NCBI GenBank assembly: GCA_023362775.1
Contig: JALMGJ010000026.1
Location: 1,777,501 to 1,841,500, forward strand
DNA length: 64,000 nt
Source of the DNA: Charina bottae
Taxonomy: Eukaryota; Chordata; Lepidosauria; Squamata; Charinaidae
Direction of reading: 5' to 3'
The notes under the pieces are model-generated. The model saw only the letters and a list, made by a program, of their open reading frames with translations. It was not told the origin of the DNA and did not search any database. Within the stretch, counting starts at the first letter, position 1. The number at the start of each line of letters is the position of its first letter. The position numbers and the translations under genes are program-made. This document shows, piece by piece, positions 21,561-33,756 of this stretch.

Positions 21561-22187
21561 AAGGACCCGCGGTCCTTCGCTGCTGCTGCTGCTTCCCTCT
21601 GGATCTTTCTACAGAATTTGGCTGCCCCCCCCCTGCCCCCACCCTTTATTCTCAATTTTATTCTCAATTCTGCTCCTGGCGCGTCTCGGTGTTCGCTGCC
21701 TGGGTGGTTTAAGAGCTGCATCTGTTACACCGCCGTTCTATTTTAATTGGCCAATCCGAATTTGGGGAGGGGGGTCGGGAGGGTTTGCGATTTCTGTGTC
21801 TTAAAAAAAACCTGTTCCGCTCCAGCCAGGCCTTGATCCGTTTCGAAGCACCCCCCGCCGCACCTGTTTGGGAAAAAACAGGAGTTTATTAATTTCTTAG
21901 AGGCCAAAAATGGGTACCCCTTTCGATTGTGGGAAAGTACGAGGAGGAATCCGTAAGAGTGTTCACTTTTGTACAGTTATGTAACCAAAGCAGAGTCGAC
22001 ACTCCCCACACAGACACACACAGACACACAGCCAACTCCTTTTAACTGCTCTATTTTAAATTAATATTCTCGCAGCACCAGGAAGCCTAAAATTCCATAC
22101 ATAAATAAAATGCCACCACTAATGCAACTAACAATTGATTTGATGGGGTTCTGGTCATTGAAACTCCTGTGGATATTCTGTCTAGAG
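21561..22187. other. Intron 1 of ANKRD34A, no recognised element
   Basis: A cacacagacacacac run lies near 22005-22035. Confidence 0.4.
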
Positions 22188-22281
22188 CAGTGTTTCTCAA
22201 CCTTGGCCGCTTTCAGATGGTTGGGGAATTCTGGGAGTTGGAGTCCACCCATCTGAAAGCGGCCAAGGTTGAGAAACTCGG
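22188..22281. mobile_element. Family A element, short
   Basis: Arms gtttctcaaccttggccgct and its complement; flanked by gtctagag and ctctagag (7/8). Confidence 0.8.
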
Positions 22282-24183
22282 CTCTAGAGCCCTCTTGCAT
22301 CCTGATTCTGCTTCCTTCCCCAGATGATGAATGTTTTTTGGCAAAACCGACATCCTTTCGTCAAGGTTCCAGTTTCCACAGACAGATCCGCTCCTCCTTT
22401 GCTTTGCATTAATCACCAGTCAATTAAGCACCTTGGGTTAATGAAGGGCTGTTCTCTCATTAGCGGTGGGAGCCGAGCCGAGGGCTCTTTTGACGCTCTC
22501 CAAATAAAATGGCTTTTTAAAGATGTCCTGTTGCAAATGGCAGCAACCTGGCGATGAGCAAGAGAAGGTGATGGGCCCTGAGCCGATTCCTGCTAATTTA
22601 GAGCCACGCTCGTTGAGAATAAATTACACAAATTTCTGGGAATCCCAAGACGGAACTGTATAGCTTTATTACACTCCCATCATGACATGTGAATTTTCCT
22701 GATATTGGATTTCAAGCACTGACAGTTTTCATTTGAGTGCCTCTAGGGGGATTAGGAAATAATGGTGGGGAGTCAGGCTAGGAAACCACCAGCAGTGAGT
22801 GACAGGTAATTCCTCAGCCTTCGCTTCTTCTCAGGCACGGGGGAAAAAAGAAAGAAAAAAAGACTCGCCTGTCGTTGCAAACAGCTCAGAAGCAGCTTGA
22901 GAAGGAGAACCTTTGCTCTGAACACCGCCAAAAGTCGGCCATGCAAATTATGTGCCCGTGGATTCTGCAGCTCAAGCTAAATTCTGCTCTCCTGGACAGA
23001 AATCCCAACTTTTTTTCTGCCTGCCACAGAAACATTAAACGGGGAAATGGCCTGTTGGGAAAGAAAACATCTCGAGCGTCCTCGTTTGTGCGAGGCCTCC
23101 GTGGCAATAGAGAGACACTGGAGCAGCTTTGCTTTGCAACAGGCCGTCTCCCCGTTTCGTATTTGAAAATACCGGTGGGCCGGGAACCTCTTGCGGAGCA
23201 AGGGAGGGATCTGCGGGCAGGCCAGGGCCCTTGGGCGTCACGTTGCTGACCCCCGTTCTAGCCAGAGGCGGTGGTCAGGGCTCTGATGAGTTTGCAGAGC
23301 CCCAGTTTTTTTTACAGGGGGTTCCCAGGACAACCCCTAGGTCAAGCAGGTTACGACCCTTGTCTGAAAGCTGGAGAACTGGTGCCAGCGACTCTCGGGT
23401 GGAGTCGGTGGCACCACTGAAGGGTGAATGAAGGGTGCTTCATTGTGCTCCCTTACCCACCACTGGGGGTCACGGGGAGATGGATGAACTGCGCCTGCAT
23501 TTGGTTACCCATCCTGCAGTCACCATTCCAGCAGCCCCGGTGAAGCGGCTCTAGTTTGGGTGGACACGATTTGAGCAGCCACTTCACCGCAGACGTGAGT
23601 GAGGAAGTGGCAGGCCGGACTGGCAGTTGTGGGCAATACTGCATCGGGCTTTGATCCTGTGGGTTTCTCCTAAGTGCCACCCCAGATGGGAACTGGCTGA
23701 GCGTGCCAATGCAGTATGGTGAAAAAAAAAGACAAGCTGAGATGGCTTTCTTCCGGAATTTTTGCGTCGGTGCGGACTCAAATGGGAGTAAGGGTGGGAT
23801 GTGAAGAAGAGATGGCGAAGGGTTCGGCTTACGTTTTGTTTTTATTCGGGGAACGACCTGGATCTTTATTTTTATTTTTTTAAATGAAGACCAGGGTGTC
23901 TATCAAATAACGGGGACCTTAATACCAGTGTGTGAGTGCTTCTTCATTGATTTAATATAAAAACAGGTGGGAAACAATAGACAAGAGCAGGCACGCATTT
24001 TGGGTTGCTTTGTGAAAGGTTCCCGTGCTGCTTTGCACAAGGAAAAGGGCTCGTCAAATCGTTCTGAAGTGCTGCTTCTCATAAAGGGCAGGTGCTGCTT
24101 ATGTTTAAATCAAAGGCGATCAGTTTTTTAAATTGAGTCTGTCCAGTAAGTGCATCGGAGCAGAGACAAAGGCCAAGACATTT
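22282..24183. other. ANKRD34A intron 1, mostly unique sequence
   Basis: About 1.9 kb with few recognised repeats, unusual for this window. I could not find an exon of any known gene on either strand. Confidence 0.4.
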
Positions 24184-24307
24184 GGTGTTTCTCAACCTTG
24201 GCCCCTTGACGATGGGTGGACTTCAACTCCCAGAATTCCCCAGCCAGCCATGAATTCTGGGAGTTGAAGTCCACCCATCGTCAAGGGGCCAAGGTTGAGA
24301 AACACTG
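24184..24307. mobile_element. Family A element, full palindrome
   Basis: Arms use ccccttgacgatgggtggac, matching on both sides, which points to a young copy. Confidence 0.82.
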
Positions 24308-24374
24308 ATTTAAGGTAAACTGAATTAAAATGCCATTAATAAAACCCAGTTAATGTATACGCTGCCCATGAACG

Positions 24375-24455
24375 TAATGAGTCCAGAACGGTCTGAGAAT
24401 TCCTGCTGGGCTTGACGACCTCCGAGGTCCCTTCCGACTCGAAGATTCTATGAGA
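24375..24455 (+). mobile_element. CR1 LINE 3' end
   Basis: gggcttgacgacctccgagg tcccttccgactcgaagattctatga. Confidence 0.65.
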
Positions 24456-24523
24456 AGGAATATCCTGATCGAAAAGGCTGTTTGCTTTTCAACGGTCTGC
24501 TCCCCCCCCCCCCCCCGCCCCAC

Positions 24524-24640
24524 TGGAGAGCTTCAAGCACTGGCTGGACCTCTCGGAAACGCTTTCGCGGAGGATCCTTCCCGAGCAGGGGATGGATGCC
24601 CTCTGAGGTTCCTTCATCCGGGGGGGATTCTAAGACCTCT
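24524..24640 (+). mobile_element. CR1 LINE fragment
   Basis: ggagagcttcaagcactggc and gatggatgccctctgaggtt follow the CR1 3' untranslated order. Confidence 0.55.
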
Positions 24641-25087
24641 ATGAAAAGCGTCCTCAGCTTTTCCCGCACTCTCAGAGCGAGAGCCACATATTGAGTGCCG
24701 GAACCAATTACCCTTTCCCACTCCGGCTGCGGCGGGGGGGGGGGGGGGCGTCCTGCTTTGGCACCCATGGCATCTTTCCTAGTGTGGGGATCGAGTGCTA
24801 GAAAAGACAGGAGATGCCCTTCCCACTCGGCTCAGCTGTGCCAACTGCTGTGGCTTCCTGGCTGCTGCTTGAAATATCATGGAGAGGCTTTAAAGAAAAC
24901 CCGAGGCCTGAAGGTCTGCCCACAGTATATAGCTCCTCGGTGCCAGAACCCGCATGGGCACCTTCCCGGCCCTCAGATTTCCCGCTTGTCCCCTGCCAGC
25001 GCTAACCAATAACCCCTTTACTGAGGATGAGTTTTTTAAACGCTCTCCCGTGTTTTATTACATGTATGTTTTGTTGTTTTTAAGGGT

Positions 25088-25482
25088 TACGGGTAGCCCT
25101 CACTTAATGACCATTCGTTTAGTGACGGTTCAGACTTACGACGGTGCTGAAAAAACTTGATTTACAACCAGTGCTCACACTTATGACCGTTGCAGCGTCC
25201 CCGTGGTCACGTGATCACGATTTGGGCACTTGGCAACCAGTTTGCATTTATGACCGTCGCAGCATCCTGTAGTCACATGATCGCCATTTTTTACCTTCCT
25301 GGCCAGCTTCTGGCAAGCAAAATCAACGGGGAACCGTGTGGTTCACATAACGACCGTGGTGTTTTGCTTAATGACCACCACAAAAAGGTTGTAAAATTGG
25401 GTCGGATTTGCTTAATGACCGCTTTGCTTAGCAACCAAAATTCCAGTCTCAATTGTGGTTGTTAAACGAGGACTGCCTGTAC
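25088..25482. mobile_element. Family B element, full length
   Basis: tacgggtagccctcacttaa at one end and aaacgaggactgcctgta at the other. Confidence 0.8.
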
Positions 25483-25892
25483 TAGACAACCCGTGACCCA
25501 TTGGGTCATCGTTTCAAAGATATTTCCTTGCCAGATAACTCAATGCCTTCAACAATGGCAGAGCTTCTAATGTAGTAGAAAAGTTCTTTAAAATTCAGGG
25601 AGATATTCAGAGATGTTTTCTGCCTTGAAAATAGCCCGTGACATTCATATCAAACTGTGTAGCACAGTCAAGCATCAGGAGTTGACCACAGGAAATGTTT
25701 TATGACATTTTGTATTATAAAATGTTTTATAAAATTTGCCAAATTTCAATTCCATGGGAGTCCTGGGTCCAGGATTATGGACGCATTCTGTAAGTTAGCC
25801 CATTTGAGGTGCCTTGGTTCAAAAATTGTTGGCCTATGATGCACCGTTTTGCCCAGTTAAAGGTTACAAACAGACACAAGAGTTTTAGTAGA

Positions 25893-26190
25893 ACAGGTAG
25901 TCCTTGCTTAATGACCACAATTGGGACCTGAGGTTTGGTGATGCAGTTGTTAATCAAGGCATCATGTGACTGTACCTGATTTTACGACCATTTTTACTGT
26001 GGTTGTTAAGTGAATCAATGGTTCCCTATTGATTTGGCTTGTCGGAAGCCAGCTGGGAAGGTCGCAAATTGCAATCACACGACCGCAGGACGTTGCAACC
26101 GGTCGTGAATGCGAGCCAGTTGTTAAGCACCCAAATCACAATTACGTGACTGCAGGGGTGCTGCGACAGTCGTAACTTCGAGGACAGGTT
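25893..26190. mobile_element. Family B element
   Basis: acaggtagtccttgcttaat at the left; the right end is degraded (cttcgaggacaggtt). Confidence 0.72.
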
Positions 26191-26317
26191 GTTAAGTAAC
26201 TTTTTTTAGCCCCGTATCTAAACTCACACACGGTGACTCCGGGCGTCTTACAAAATTATTTAATTTATTTTAATAATTACTTTTTATCTTTCTACAATGA
26301 TTGTTTTTATCCATTTG

Positions 26318-26396
26318 CTGTTATATGCCTCCCAGAGTCGCTTTGTGTGAGATGGGCAGCCATATAAATATGATTAATAAATAAATATGAGAAAGT
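26318..26396 (+). mobile_element. LINE-type 3' tail
   Basis: gcctcccagagtcgctttgt gtgagatgggcagc and (AATA)n, 165 bases before the ANKRD34A coding-exon acceptor. Confidence 0.6.
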
Positions 26397-26560
26397 TGTA
26401 ACCTCCACGACATTTGTAAATCCCTGGTTTATTCATCTGTATTTTTCATGTTCTCTTTTGTACTCACTTACGTATTTTCTTTAAAGGGGAAAAAAAACTC
26501 TGGAAAGTAGAAAATCTATCGTCCGTTCTGCCATTGTCTTCCTTTCTCCATCTTTCCCAG

Positions 26561-28195
26561 GTCGCCGGGTCCCCTGACATGTCTGCCTCCGCTCCCATCT
26601 CCGGCTTCTGACGTCGTCCCTCCCCCGGCCGGGCCCCCGCCACAACCATGGTGCACACCGAGGGCAGTGCCCTGCTGAAGGCCGTCTGGCAGGGGAAATT
26701 CCGCCTGACCCGCCTCTTGCTGGAAGGCGGGGCTTACATCAACGAGGGCAACACCCAGGGGGAGACCCCCCTCATTGCGGCTTGCGTGGCCCCCTACGAG
26801 GACCCCCAGAACAAGCCCCGGATGGTGAGGTACCTCCTGGAGAACGGGGCCGACCCCAACATCCCCGACAAGACCGGCAGGTCTGCCTTGATGCACGCCT
26901 GTGCCGATGGGGCCGGGGCCGAAGTGGCTACCGTCCTGCTGAGTCACGGGGCGGATCCCAGCGCCAAGGACTATTCGGGAGCATCGGCGTTGGTGTACGC
27001 CATCAACAGAGGGGACCGGGAGACGCTGCAGGTGCTCCTGGACGCCTGCAAAGCCAAAGGGAAGGAGGTCATCATTATCACCACTGACACCTCCCCTTCT
27101 GGGACCAAGAAGACCAAGCAGTATCTCAACTCCCCCCCTTCGCCCGGCGGGGAGGAGAAGCCCTCGCCAGCGCTGTGCATGTCTCCTTCGGACATCGAGG
27201 TCCGCACCTCCCAGTCGCCCGGGGGCAGCGAGAAGGAAGAGGAGCGGGACGTGTTCAACTTCACCCTGGCCAGCAGACTCAGCTGCTCCCCACATGCCAA
27301 AGGGAAGGAGACGGAGGAGAGAGGCTCAGCGCGGCTCCCCAAAAGTCATCCCAAGCAGCTGAAGAGGTTGAACTCTGAGCCGTGGGGCTTGGTGGCACCT
27401 TCCGTCGTGGCCGCGGCGTACCAGGAGAAAGCCCGGAGCCCGGAGGACAGGGTAAGGATTGAGATGAATGGGCTGAGCATCACTAAAAGGCCCCCGTTGT
27501 CACGGAGACACAGCGTGGAAGGCCAGGAGTCGTCCTGCTTCAAGATGGGAACCCACCCAGGGTCAGGAGATGAGCTGGCTGGCTGGGATTGCTCCTGGGC
27601 AGAGAAAGTACATTTGGGCCACCTCCATCAGACCTTCTCCCGACACAACACGGCCCCAGAAGCTCAAGAGGCCCTCCAAGGTCCTAGTCCCAGAAGCGTG
27701 GCACACCACAAGTTGACCTGCTTGGAACACTATGAATCTGATTCGCTCTGCCCCGAATCCATCCCAGGTTCCCCGGACTCTGGCCGGGTTTCGCTGGAGA
27801 GGAGGAAGTACAACGCCTCCCCTCTGACCTTGCCAGCTAGCTCCTCCCGGGAGAGTTTAGAGAGCATCCCCAGCGCCGTCTCCCCGATTACAATACGACG
27901 CAGGACCCCAGGCCTCCTGGAGCGAAGGGGCTCCGGGACGCTGCTGCTGGACCACATTGCCCACACCCGCCCTGGCTTCCTGCCCCCCCTCCACTTCAAT
28001 CCTCACCCTCCCCTCCGCGACATTCGAGCCAACGGCAAGCCCCCTTCCCCAGCCCACAAGGGGCTGATTCCCATGGCCCCCACGTCCCCGAAGACCAAGC
28101 GGCTACTCCGGAGACACTCCATGCAGACGGAGCAGATGAAGCAGCTGGTCAGTTTCCAGAGCCTGATTGCGCAAGGGGACTCCGTGGCCACCTAA
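26561..28195 (+). CDS. ANKRD34A: Ankyrin repeat domain-containing protein 34A (coding exon)
   Basis: The exon starts after the acceptor tctttcccag (26551-26560); the ATG is at 26648 (context aaccATGg, Kozak-like) and the stop TAA at 28193. It encodes 515 aa with no intron, as in other ANKRD34 family members. Four ankyrin repeats fill the first ~140 residues: GSALLKAVWQGKF...LLLEGG (5-34), GETPLIAACVAP...LLENGADPN (38-75), GRSALMHACADG...LLSHGADPS (76-107) and SGASALVYAINRGD (109-138). The rest looks disordered and rich in Ser, Pro and Arg, with RR(H/N)S-type phosphosite-like motifs, ending KRLLRRHSMQTEQMKQLVSF. Molecular function is poorly known; ankyrin repeats bind proteins. The divergent POLR3GL neighbour matches the mammalian arrangement and favours 34A over 34B/C. 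Intact. Confidence 0.95.
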
Positions 28196-29884
28196 AATGG
28201 GTAGTCCCCAGAAAGCAGACTCGACCACATCCTTGTCTTTGGCCTAGTCAGGGCTTGGAGGGCCCGTCCTGTCTTCATAGTTGGGTTTCCATGTCTTCCT
28301 CCCTTCTCTTGTTTGGTGTTCTACGTCGTAGCTACCATATTTATGATCCTAACCGAACTTGACTTGCTAAACCTGGAGTTGGAACCAGCATCAAAAGACC
28401 ACCAGGAAGAGAAAGGACAACTCTCGAAAGGGCCGGGCAATTCACAGTTGCCGTCCAGTGGCTGTAATTCCAAGGAAATCCACACAGCTCTGACCAGAAC
28501 AGGAAGAAGTCTAACGAAACGTTGGCCGGGAAAACAGGAGGTCATTAATATCTAACCACTCTTTCAGTGGTTTTTGATGCTGAGCTGCCTACTGTAAATG
28601 CAGAAGACACAATGCCTGTTGCCTCAAGCAGCGGTCCAAGGAGAGTGACCTCTCATACAACAGGATGGACTTTTGAGAGGAGAGGCAAAAGGTGGATTCA
28701 GGCCTAGTGGCTCCAGGACTTCTTCAAGGATCCAATCCTTAGCTGTCGTGGCTTCGTGTCGGGGACAGCTGTAAAACTCTCCCCTGTCCCCAAAGCAGAC
28801 CTGGGGTGGTTGGAGAAATAGTCCCGTTGTAGAGAATCACAGAGCCACCTATGTGAAGATGTTCTGGGCATGGCAGCACCCAGGAATCTGACCCTCTCTA
28901 CTTCTCCGTCCCGAGGTCAAATTGGGGCCTTCAAATTGGGGTGTGTGTGTGTGTGTCCCACTTCCCTAGCTTCAACACTGGCCATTTGGGATTTGCCCTC
29001 ACAGAAAGAGGACCTGAACAAGTATCCTTGTCCTTGGTCACCGCTGTGTTTTTTTCCCCTCTGGATCTTGCTAGCGTTCCATTTTTTCTCAATGCTCTAT
29101 CTGACAAACATCAGAACTCAGGGTTGGGTGTGCAATTTTGGGAGATCAATGGGCGAATGTCTGAATGTCCTGCAGGTTATAGGACTGGGAAGCTGAAAAC
29201 CAAGACTCTCTTAAGTTCTCTTTTCATCACCCCAGTAGGAAAGCTTTGCGTGGGGATGTCTAATTGAAAGTTCTCCATAGAAGGTTTAAGACTTTCAGGG
29301 TTATTTCGGATCCAGGAAGGATTCTTCTGGTCTTCAGGATGCTTTTGAACTTAACTTCAAGTCTCTCTAAATTGTCCTGGCAGCCACAAACTCTCAGCGT
29401 TTGGGTGACCGGGCCGAAATATTTCCAAAAACTGCTGTTTCCAGGCCATGGATGCTCGTTTTTCTGAGTTTAAGTCAGACACACCTTTCTTCTTTAGTTA
29501 AATCTACAAGGAGAAGGATGGATCCCTGAATTAATTCCCAGAATAATGGGTGAGAACAATTCCGGTGGGAGGGATGGCTGGTTTGGAACAGTTCTCTGGA
29601 CCTTGTGTTTCTTTTTAATTTTCTTAACCTCGCCTGTCAGGACTCAGGGATGGCGCCACGATTTCGAGGCAACAGAGATACTTCCAGGACGTCTTCATCT
29701 CTGTTGGCTGTTGTTCCCCTCTTCCTCGAAAGAGTGAACTTTGGAGCTTACAACCTGGCAGGGTCTTTCTCAGACCATCCCTTAGCAGCTACGTTGGGCG
29801 TTCTCCTCCTGGCAGCTGAGGAACCTCCGTAGCTTTCCAGAATTTCAGTTTCTAAGGGTTCCTTGAGGAAGCATCAAGGGAATT
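28196..29884 (+). other. Probable 3' UTR and flank of ANKRD34A
   Basis: Unique-looking sequence with no splice sites or coding features I trust, directly after the ANKRD34A stop and free of the usual dispersed repeats for about 1.7 kb. I could not place a convincing poly(A) signal, so the UTR end is unknown. Confidence 0.4.
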
Positions 29885-30001
29885 CATTGTCCTTCAACCT
29901 TGGCAGCTTGAAGATGTGTGGACTTCAACTCCTTGGCTGGCTGGGGAATTCTGGGTGTTGGTGTCCACACATCTTCAAGCTGCCAAGGTTGAAGGACACT
30001 G
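29885..30001. mobile_element. Family A element, full palindrome
   Basis: Ends cattgtccttcaaccttggc and gccaaggttgaaggacactg: both ends carry the same change (ccttcaacc), so arms evolved together or were copied. Confidence 0.8.
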
Positions 30002-31481
30002 AGAATGTTCTCCATTTCTAAAATCCAGGCATTTCCACTCTGCGAGCCTTCCCTCCCAGCTTCCTCGTGCCTCAGTCTCTGGCCAAATGGGTCTCCTTCT
30101 ACTGATCCATGCCCGTAAATAGCTTGGATGCCATGGGTGCCCCCTGGCAAAATCAGCAGAAAGTGGTGGCCTGAGACATTGGCTGTTTCTTCCTGCAGTG
30201 GACAAAGCAATAGAACTTAGATCAACACTTGAAGACACCTTCCCATCTTTTGCTCCATCCAAGCCCCCTCTGGGGGGCGAAAGCTGCTCTCTCGATGTGG
30301 GAAGACGGGCTGCTTGCCACCGAGTGTCCATCCCAAGATGTCTACCCAACCTTCTTTACCAAATCCTCACCCAAATGCCCCCATCGCAACGCCCAGATTT
30401 GGGCGTGGATGGAGCAGATGTTGTGCTGCTGCATGGTGGCTGGCGTGAGAAGCCTCCCCGCTCCTGCCTTGCCATTTTTAAATATAATAATGACAAACGT
30501 TGGTCCAACTTGTTTCTCCCCCCCCCCCAGTTGCCTTCTTGGACCCCCTTGCCCACAAATTACCAGTTTGCCCACTCTCTTACGGCCATCAGTTCTGTCT
30601 CAAGGACATTAAAATGCTGCACTTTCGGCCTGCAATTTATCCTTCTGCAACACGATGCTTAGTAATCCATGTTTGCCCATAAACCCTTTCTAAAAGGGGG
30701 TGGGGAATTGCAGGGCAGGGCCCCGCTTCCCCACCCCACATCTGGGTGAAGTTACCAGCAAATCTGACTTCCTCAAACCTCGTCCTTCCATTTCTGGGTG
30801 GATTATGGGCCTGGAGCTGTGCAGTTGCAGATGACAAACAAATCTAGATTTAAAATTACAAACTGGAATGTTTGTCGGCATTCTGTGCCATCAGGATCCA
30901 ACCACAAGCTCTAATAGCTCCTGGCAAGGGAATCGGGTGTGCATTTTTTTAACTAGGAATCTCCGATTTTCAATCTGTCGTTAGTCCCTGCTGCCGATAT
31001 ACGGACGGACAATTTCACATTTGGGTTTGAAATGTTATGGGTGCCAAGGACATATTTTCTGCTCTGAACCTCCCCATTATGTCTCTTCCAGTCCTTGACT
31101 CGGCACGGTCTGCCCGATAGACAATCCTTTAGCAGCTAAACAGATGCTTCCTTAACAGCGTCACTCTTGAATTTAATTTGATTTCTTTTGCACTTGTTTT
31201 TCCTCTTCCGGTTGTGGTTTAAGCACAATGTTGCCCCTTGTGGCCAAACGCACAACTTGTTGGGAGGCAAATGCCGACCTCTTGGAGCTCTTCTGTGCCA
31301 AGTCCTATATGGACCGATAGAAGTAGATAGATATTAAAATAATATATACAGATACGGAACAAAAGAACGATTGTGTTTGTGTCCTTATATGTGTGTGTGT
31401 GTGTGTTTGTGAGAGACAGAGAAAGAGATGGCAACAGCACTGTTTTACTGGTGACTTAAACACACGTTAGCACACTGTATG
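30002..31481. other. No gene recognised
   Basis: Intergenic unique-looking sequence with a C run at about 30520 and a TG/CA repeat near 31390-31410. Confidence 0.4.
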
Positions 31482-31697
31482 TCAGCCTTATCAGGTGGAC
31501 CCGACAGGAAACACGACCAGGTAAGCTAATTCTACTTTAATGTAAGGCTACATTAACAGAATCTTGCAAGTCTGAAAATACAATTCTCCCGCCGTCTCCT
31601 TTACCGCCCGAGAAACGAGGGAGGGTCCCTTCTGAGCCTCTTTCTCCGGCCATTATGCAGCTGGGGGCTATGCTGCCTCTTATCTGACCATTCCCTT
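31482..31697 (-). mobile_element. Family D LTR, 5'-truncated
   Basis: Minus-strand copy with gcataatggccggagaaaga and a diverged end; lacks the tgtaatg start. Confidence 0.68.
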
Positions 31698-31722
31698 TTT
31701 ACACAGATTCTCAGAAAGGGTG

Positions 31723-31973
31723 TGTCAGCCTTCCCAGGTAGACCAGACAGATACGGCCAGATAAGCTAATTCTACTTTATTGTAAGGCTACATTGACAGA
31801 ATCTTGCAAGTCTGAAAGTACAAATCTCCCGCCATCTCTTTTACAGCCCGAGAAACCAGGGAGGGTCCCTTCTGAGCCTCTTTCTCCGGCCATTATGCAG
31901 CAGCGGGCTCTGCCCTCTCTTATCTGACCGTTCCCTAGGCAGCGTCCCAAGGTCTTTCCCACATATCATTACA
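31723..31973 (-). mobile_element. Family D LTR, near complete
   Basis: Minus strand runs from tgtaatgatatgtgggaaag to gggaaggctgaca with a caataaagta signal. Same orientation as the copy 26 bases to its left. Confidence 0.75.
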
Positions 31974-32497
31974 CTATGTGACACTTCGTGTTTCCTTCTT
32001 GGGACACAAGACACATTTGCAATTTTGAGACCATGTTGTGGGCGCTAAAATGGCTGCCTTGGGGGATTTGCTCATCCACAAAACAGCCACTGTGATTGTT
32101 CCCTACCACCCCAACTTACCTTTAACTTTTTCTGGGCAGTAGACCAGCATGCCTCCCATTCCTGGAAGATCCCAGGAAATCAGTAGCTGTCCTTCTTCCT
32201 TCCTTGGGGAAGCAACCTCAGAAGAGTCCCCTGTTGGATCATCGTGGAGGGAGGAAAATTGGCCCCCTCCGCCTTGGACTCCCTTGGTGACGCTTTGGAC
32301 GACCCGGTTCTTTCTCTCCTTGGGCAGTGCAAAAGAATCACTCGCTGCCCCTTATGTGCTTTGTAAGCATGAGGAGCAGCTGTCCCAGGTGTACATGGTC
32401 AACCAGGAGACATGTCCTCTCCTGCCCCAGGGAGGGAGCAGATGCCCGCGGGTGAGAACTTGCACTTCTTTGCAAGTTCCAAAGGGATAGACGACAT
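31974..32497. other. No recognised feature
   Basis: Unique-looking intergenic sequence without an identifiable exon. Confidence 0.35.
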
Positions 32498-32545
32498 CAG
32501 TGTTTTTCAAGTTGGCCACCTGAAGATGTGTGGACTTCAACTCCC
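32498..32545. mobile_element. Family A, left end only
   Basis: cagtgtttttcaagttggcc to ggacttcaactccc. Confidence 0.7.
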
Positions 32546-32825
32546 TGGGTTTGCATTAAGCGGTGTGAGGTGGCCGCACGTGGCCGAGCGGTGCTGTGCC
32601 AGACCATAAAGGCGACGCAATTTGCTGCCCGGCCCAGCAGCGATGCCGTTTGAGCGGAGGGCCTGGCATCTCTTCGATGGCAGCTTCCCATGGCACTCAT
32701 TCACCCAAGGCGCTGTGCCTGAAGAAAGCAATCAAACAGCTTTGCGGGATGGCTGGCACGTGCAACATGCAAAGACCTCGAGTTCCCACAAAGTGCTGAA
32801 CCGCCAAGTAGATGTTAGCCCTGCG

Positions 32826-33430
32826 AGGTAGTCCAGACCAGAAGCACAACCAGGAGTCCTAGCTCTATCTTTATTGTAAGGTCAGATTAACACAGAGCTT
32901 TCCAAACTTTTCATATTGGTGACACACTTTTTAGACATGCATAATTTCGCGACACACTCTTACAGCAGGGCATCATTTTGTGACACACTCTTACAGCAGG
33001 GCACAAGGCAGGCACTAGGACCTGCGCGGAATCACAGCAGGTTTGGAGGCAGCCAGGCACAAGGCAGGCACTAGGACCTGCATGGAATCACAGCAGGTTT
33101 GGAGGCAGCAGGGCACAAGGCAGGCACTAGGACCTGCGCGGAATCCTGGCAGGGCTCGGAGGCAGCAGCAGCCGCGACACACCCAGACGCTGCAGCCGAC
33201 ACACTAATGTGTCCCAACACACAGTTTGGAAAGCTCTGGATTAACAGAATCTTGCAAGACTGAAAGCATTTCTCCCCTCCTCTCCTTTTACTCTCCGGAA
33301 AACTAGGGAGGGTCCCTTCTGAGATTCTTCCCACACCCCTTTTCCTTCTGCGGGCTCAGCTGCCTCTTATCTGACTGTTGTCTAGTCTGCGGCTCTTCCT
33401 CCTGTTTCCCAAGGTCATTCCCGCATATCA
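32826..33430 (-). mobile_element. Family D LTR interrupted by a family C element
   Basis: LTR parts at about 32826-32892 and 33239-33430 continue each other across the insertion at 32893-33238. Confidence 0.72.
32893..33238. mobile_element. hAT-like element, family C, inserted in an LTR
   Basis: cagagctttccaaac and gtttggaaagctctg termini with gattaaca on both sides (32885-32892 and 33239-33246). Inside are three copies of a ~58-bp unit containing ggcacaaggcaggcactagg. Confidence 0.9.
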
Positions 33431-33689
33431 GCTGACCTCGTTGAGCCAATGAGATGTGTGACGAAAGGATGCTCCTGGGGCTAATAGCTCTGCTCGAACC
33501 CTGACAGAGCAGCTGTGACCCCACGGCTTCGTGGGAGTATGCAAAGGCTCTCTCTGATGGGAAACGGCTTTCTTGCAAGAAGTGTCAGTGGAAGCACAAA
33601 AGGTTTCTGAGGATGGCCAGAGTGCTGCTGCTTCCTCTGACAGATGGTCTCCTTTCTCAAAACATCCAACATAGGAAACGAGACCCAAA

Positions 33690-33756
33690 TGCTGGCTGGG
33701 GAATTCTGGGAGTTGAAGTCCAAGCCTCTTAAAAGTTGCCAAGATTGGAAAACACT
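33690..33756. mobile_element. Family A, right half
   Basis: ggctggggaattctgggagt to gattggaaaacactg. Confidence 0.72.

Noticed and set aside
20466..21804. Long open frames (up to 288 codons) on both strands
   Set aside because: They overlap in all frames in a CpG island, lack domains or splice support, and the region fits the ANKRD34A promoter and non-coding exon.
26516..27295. 259-codon minus-strand frame over ANKRD34A
   Set aside because: Shadow frame opposite a strongly conserved GC-rich coding exon.
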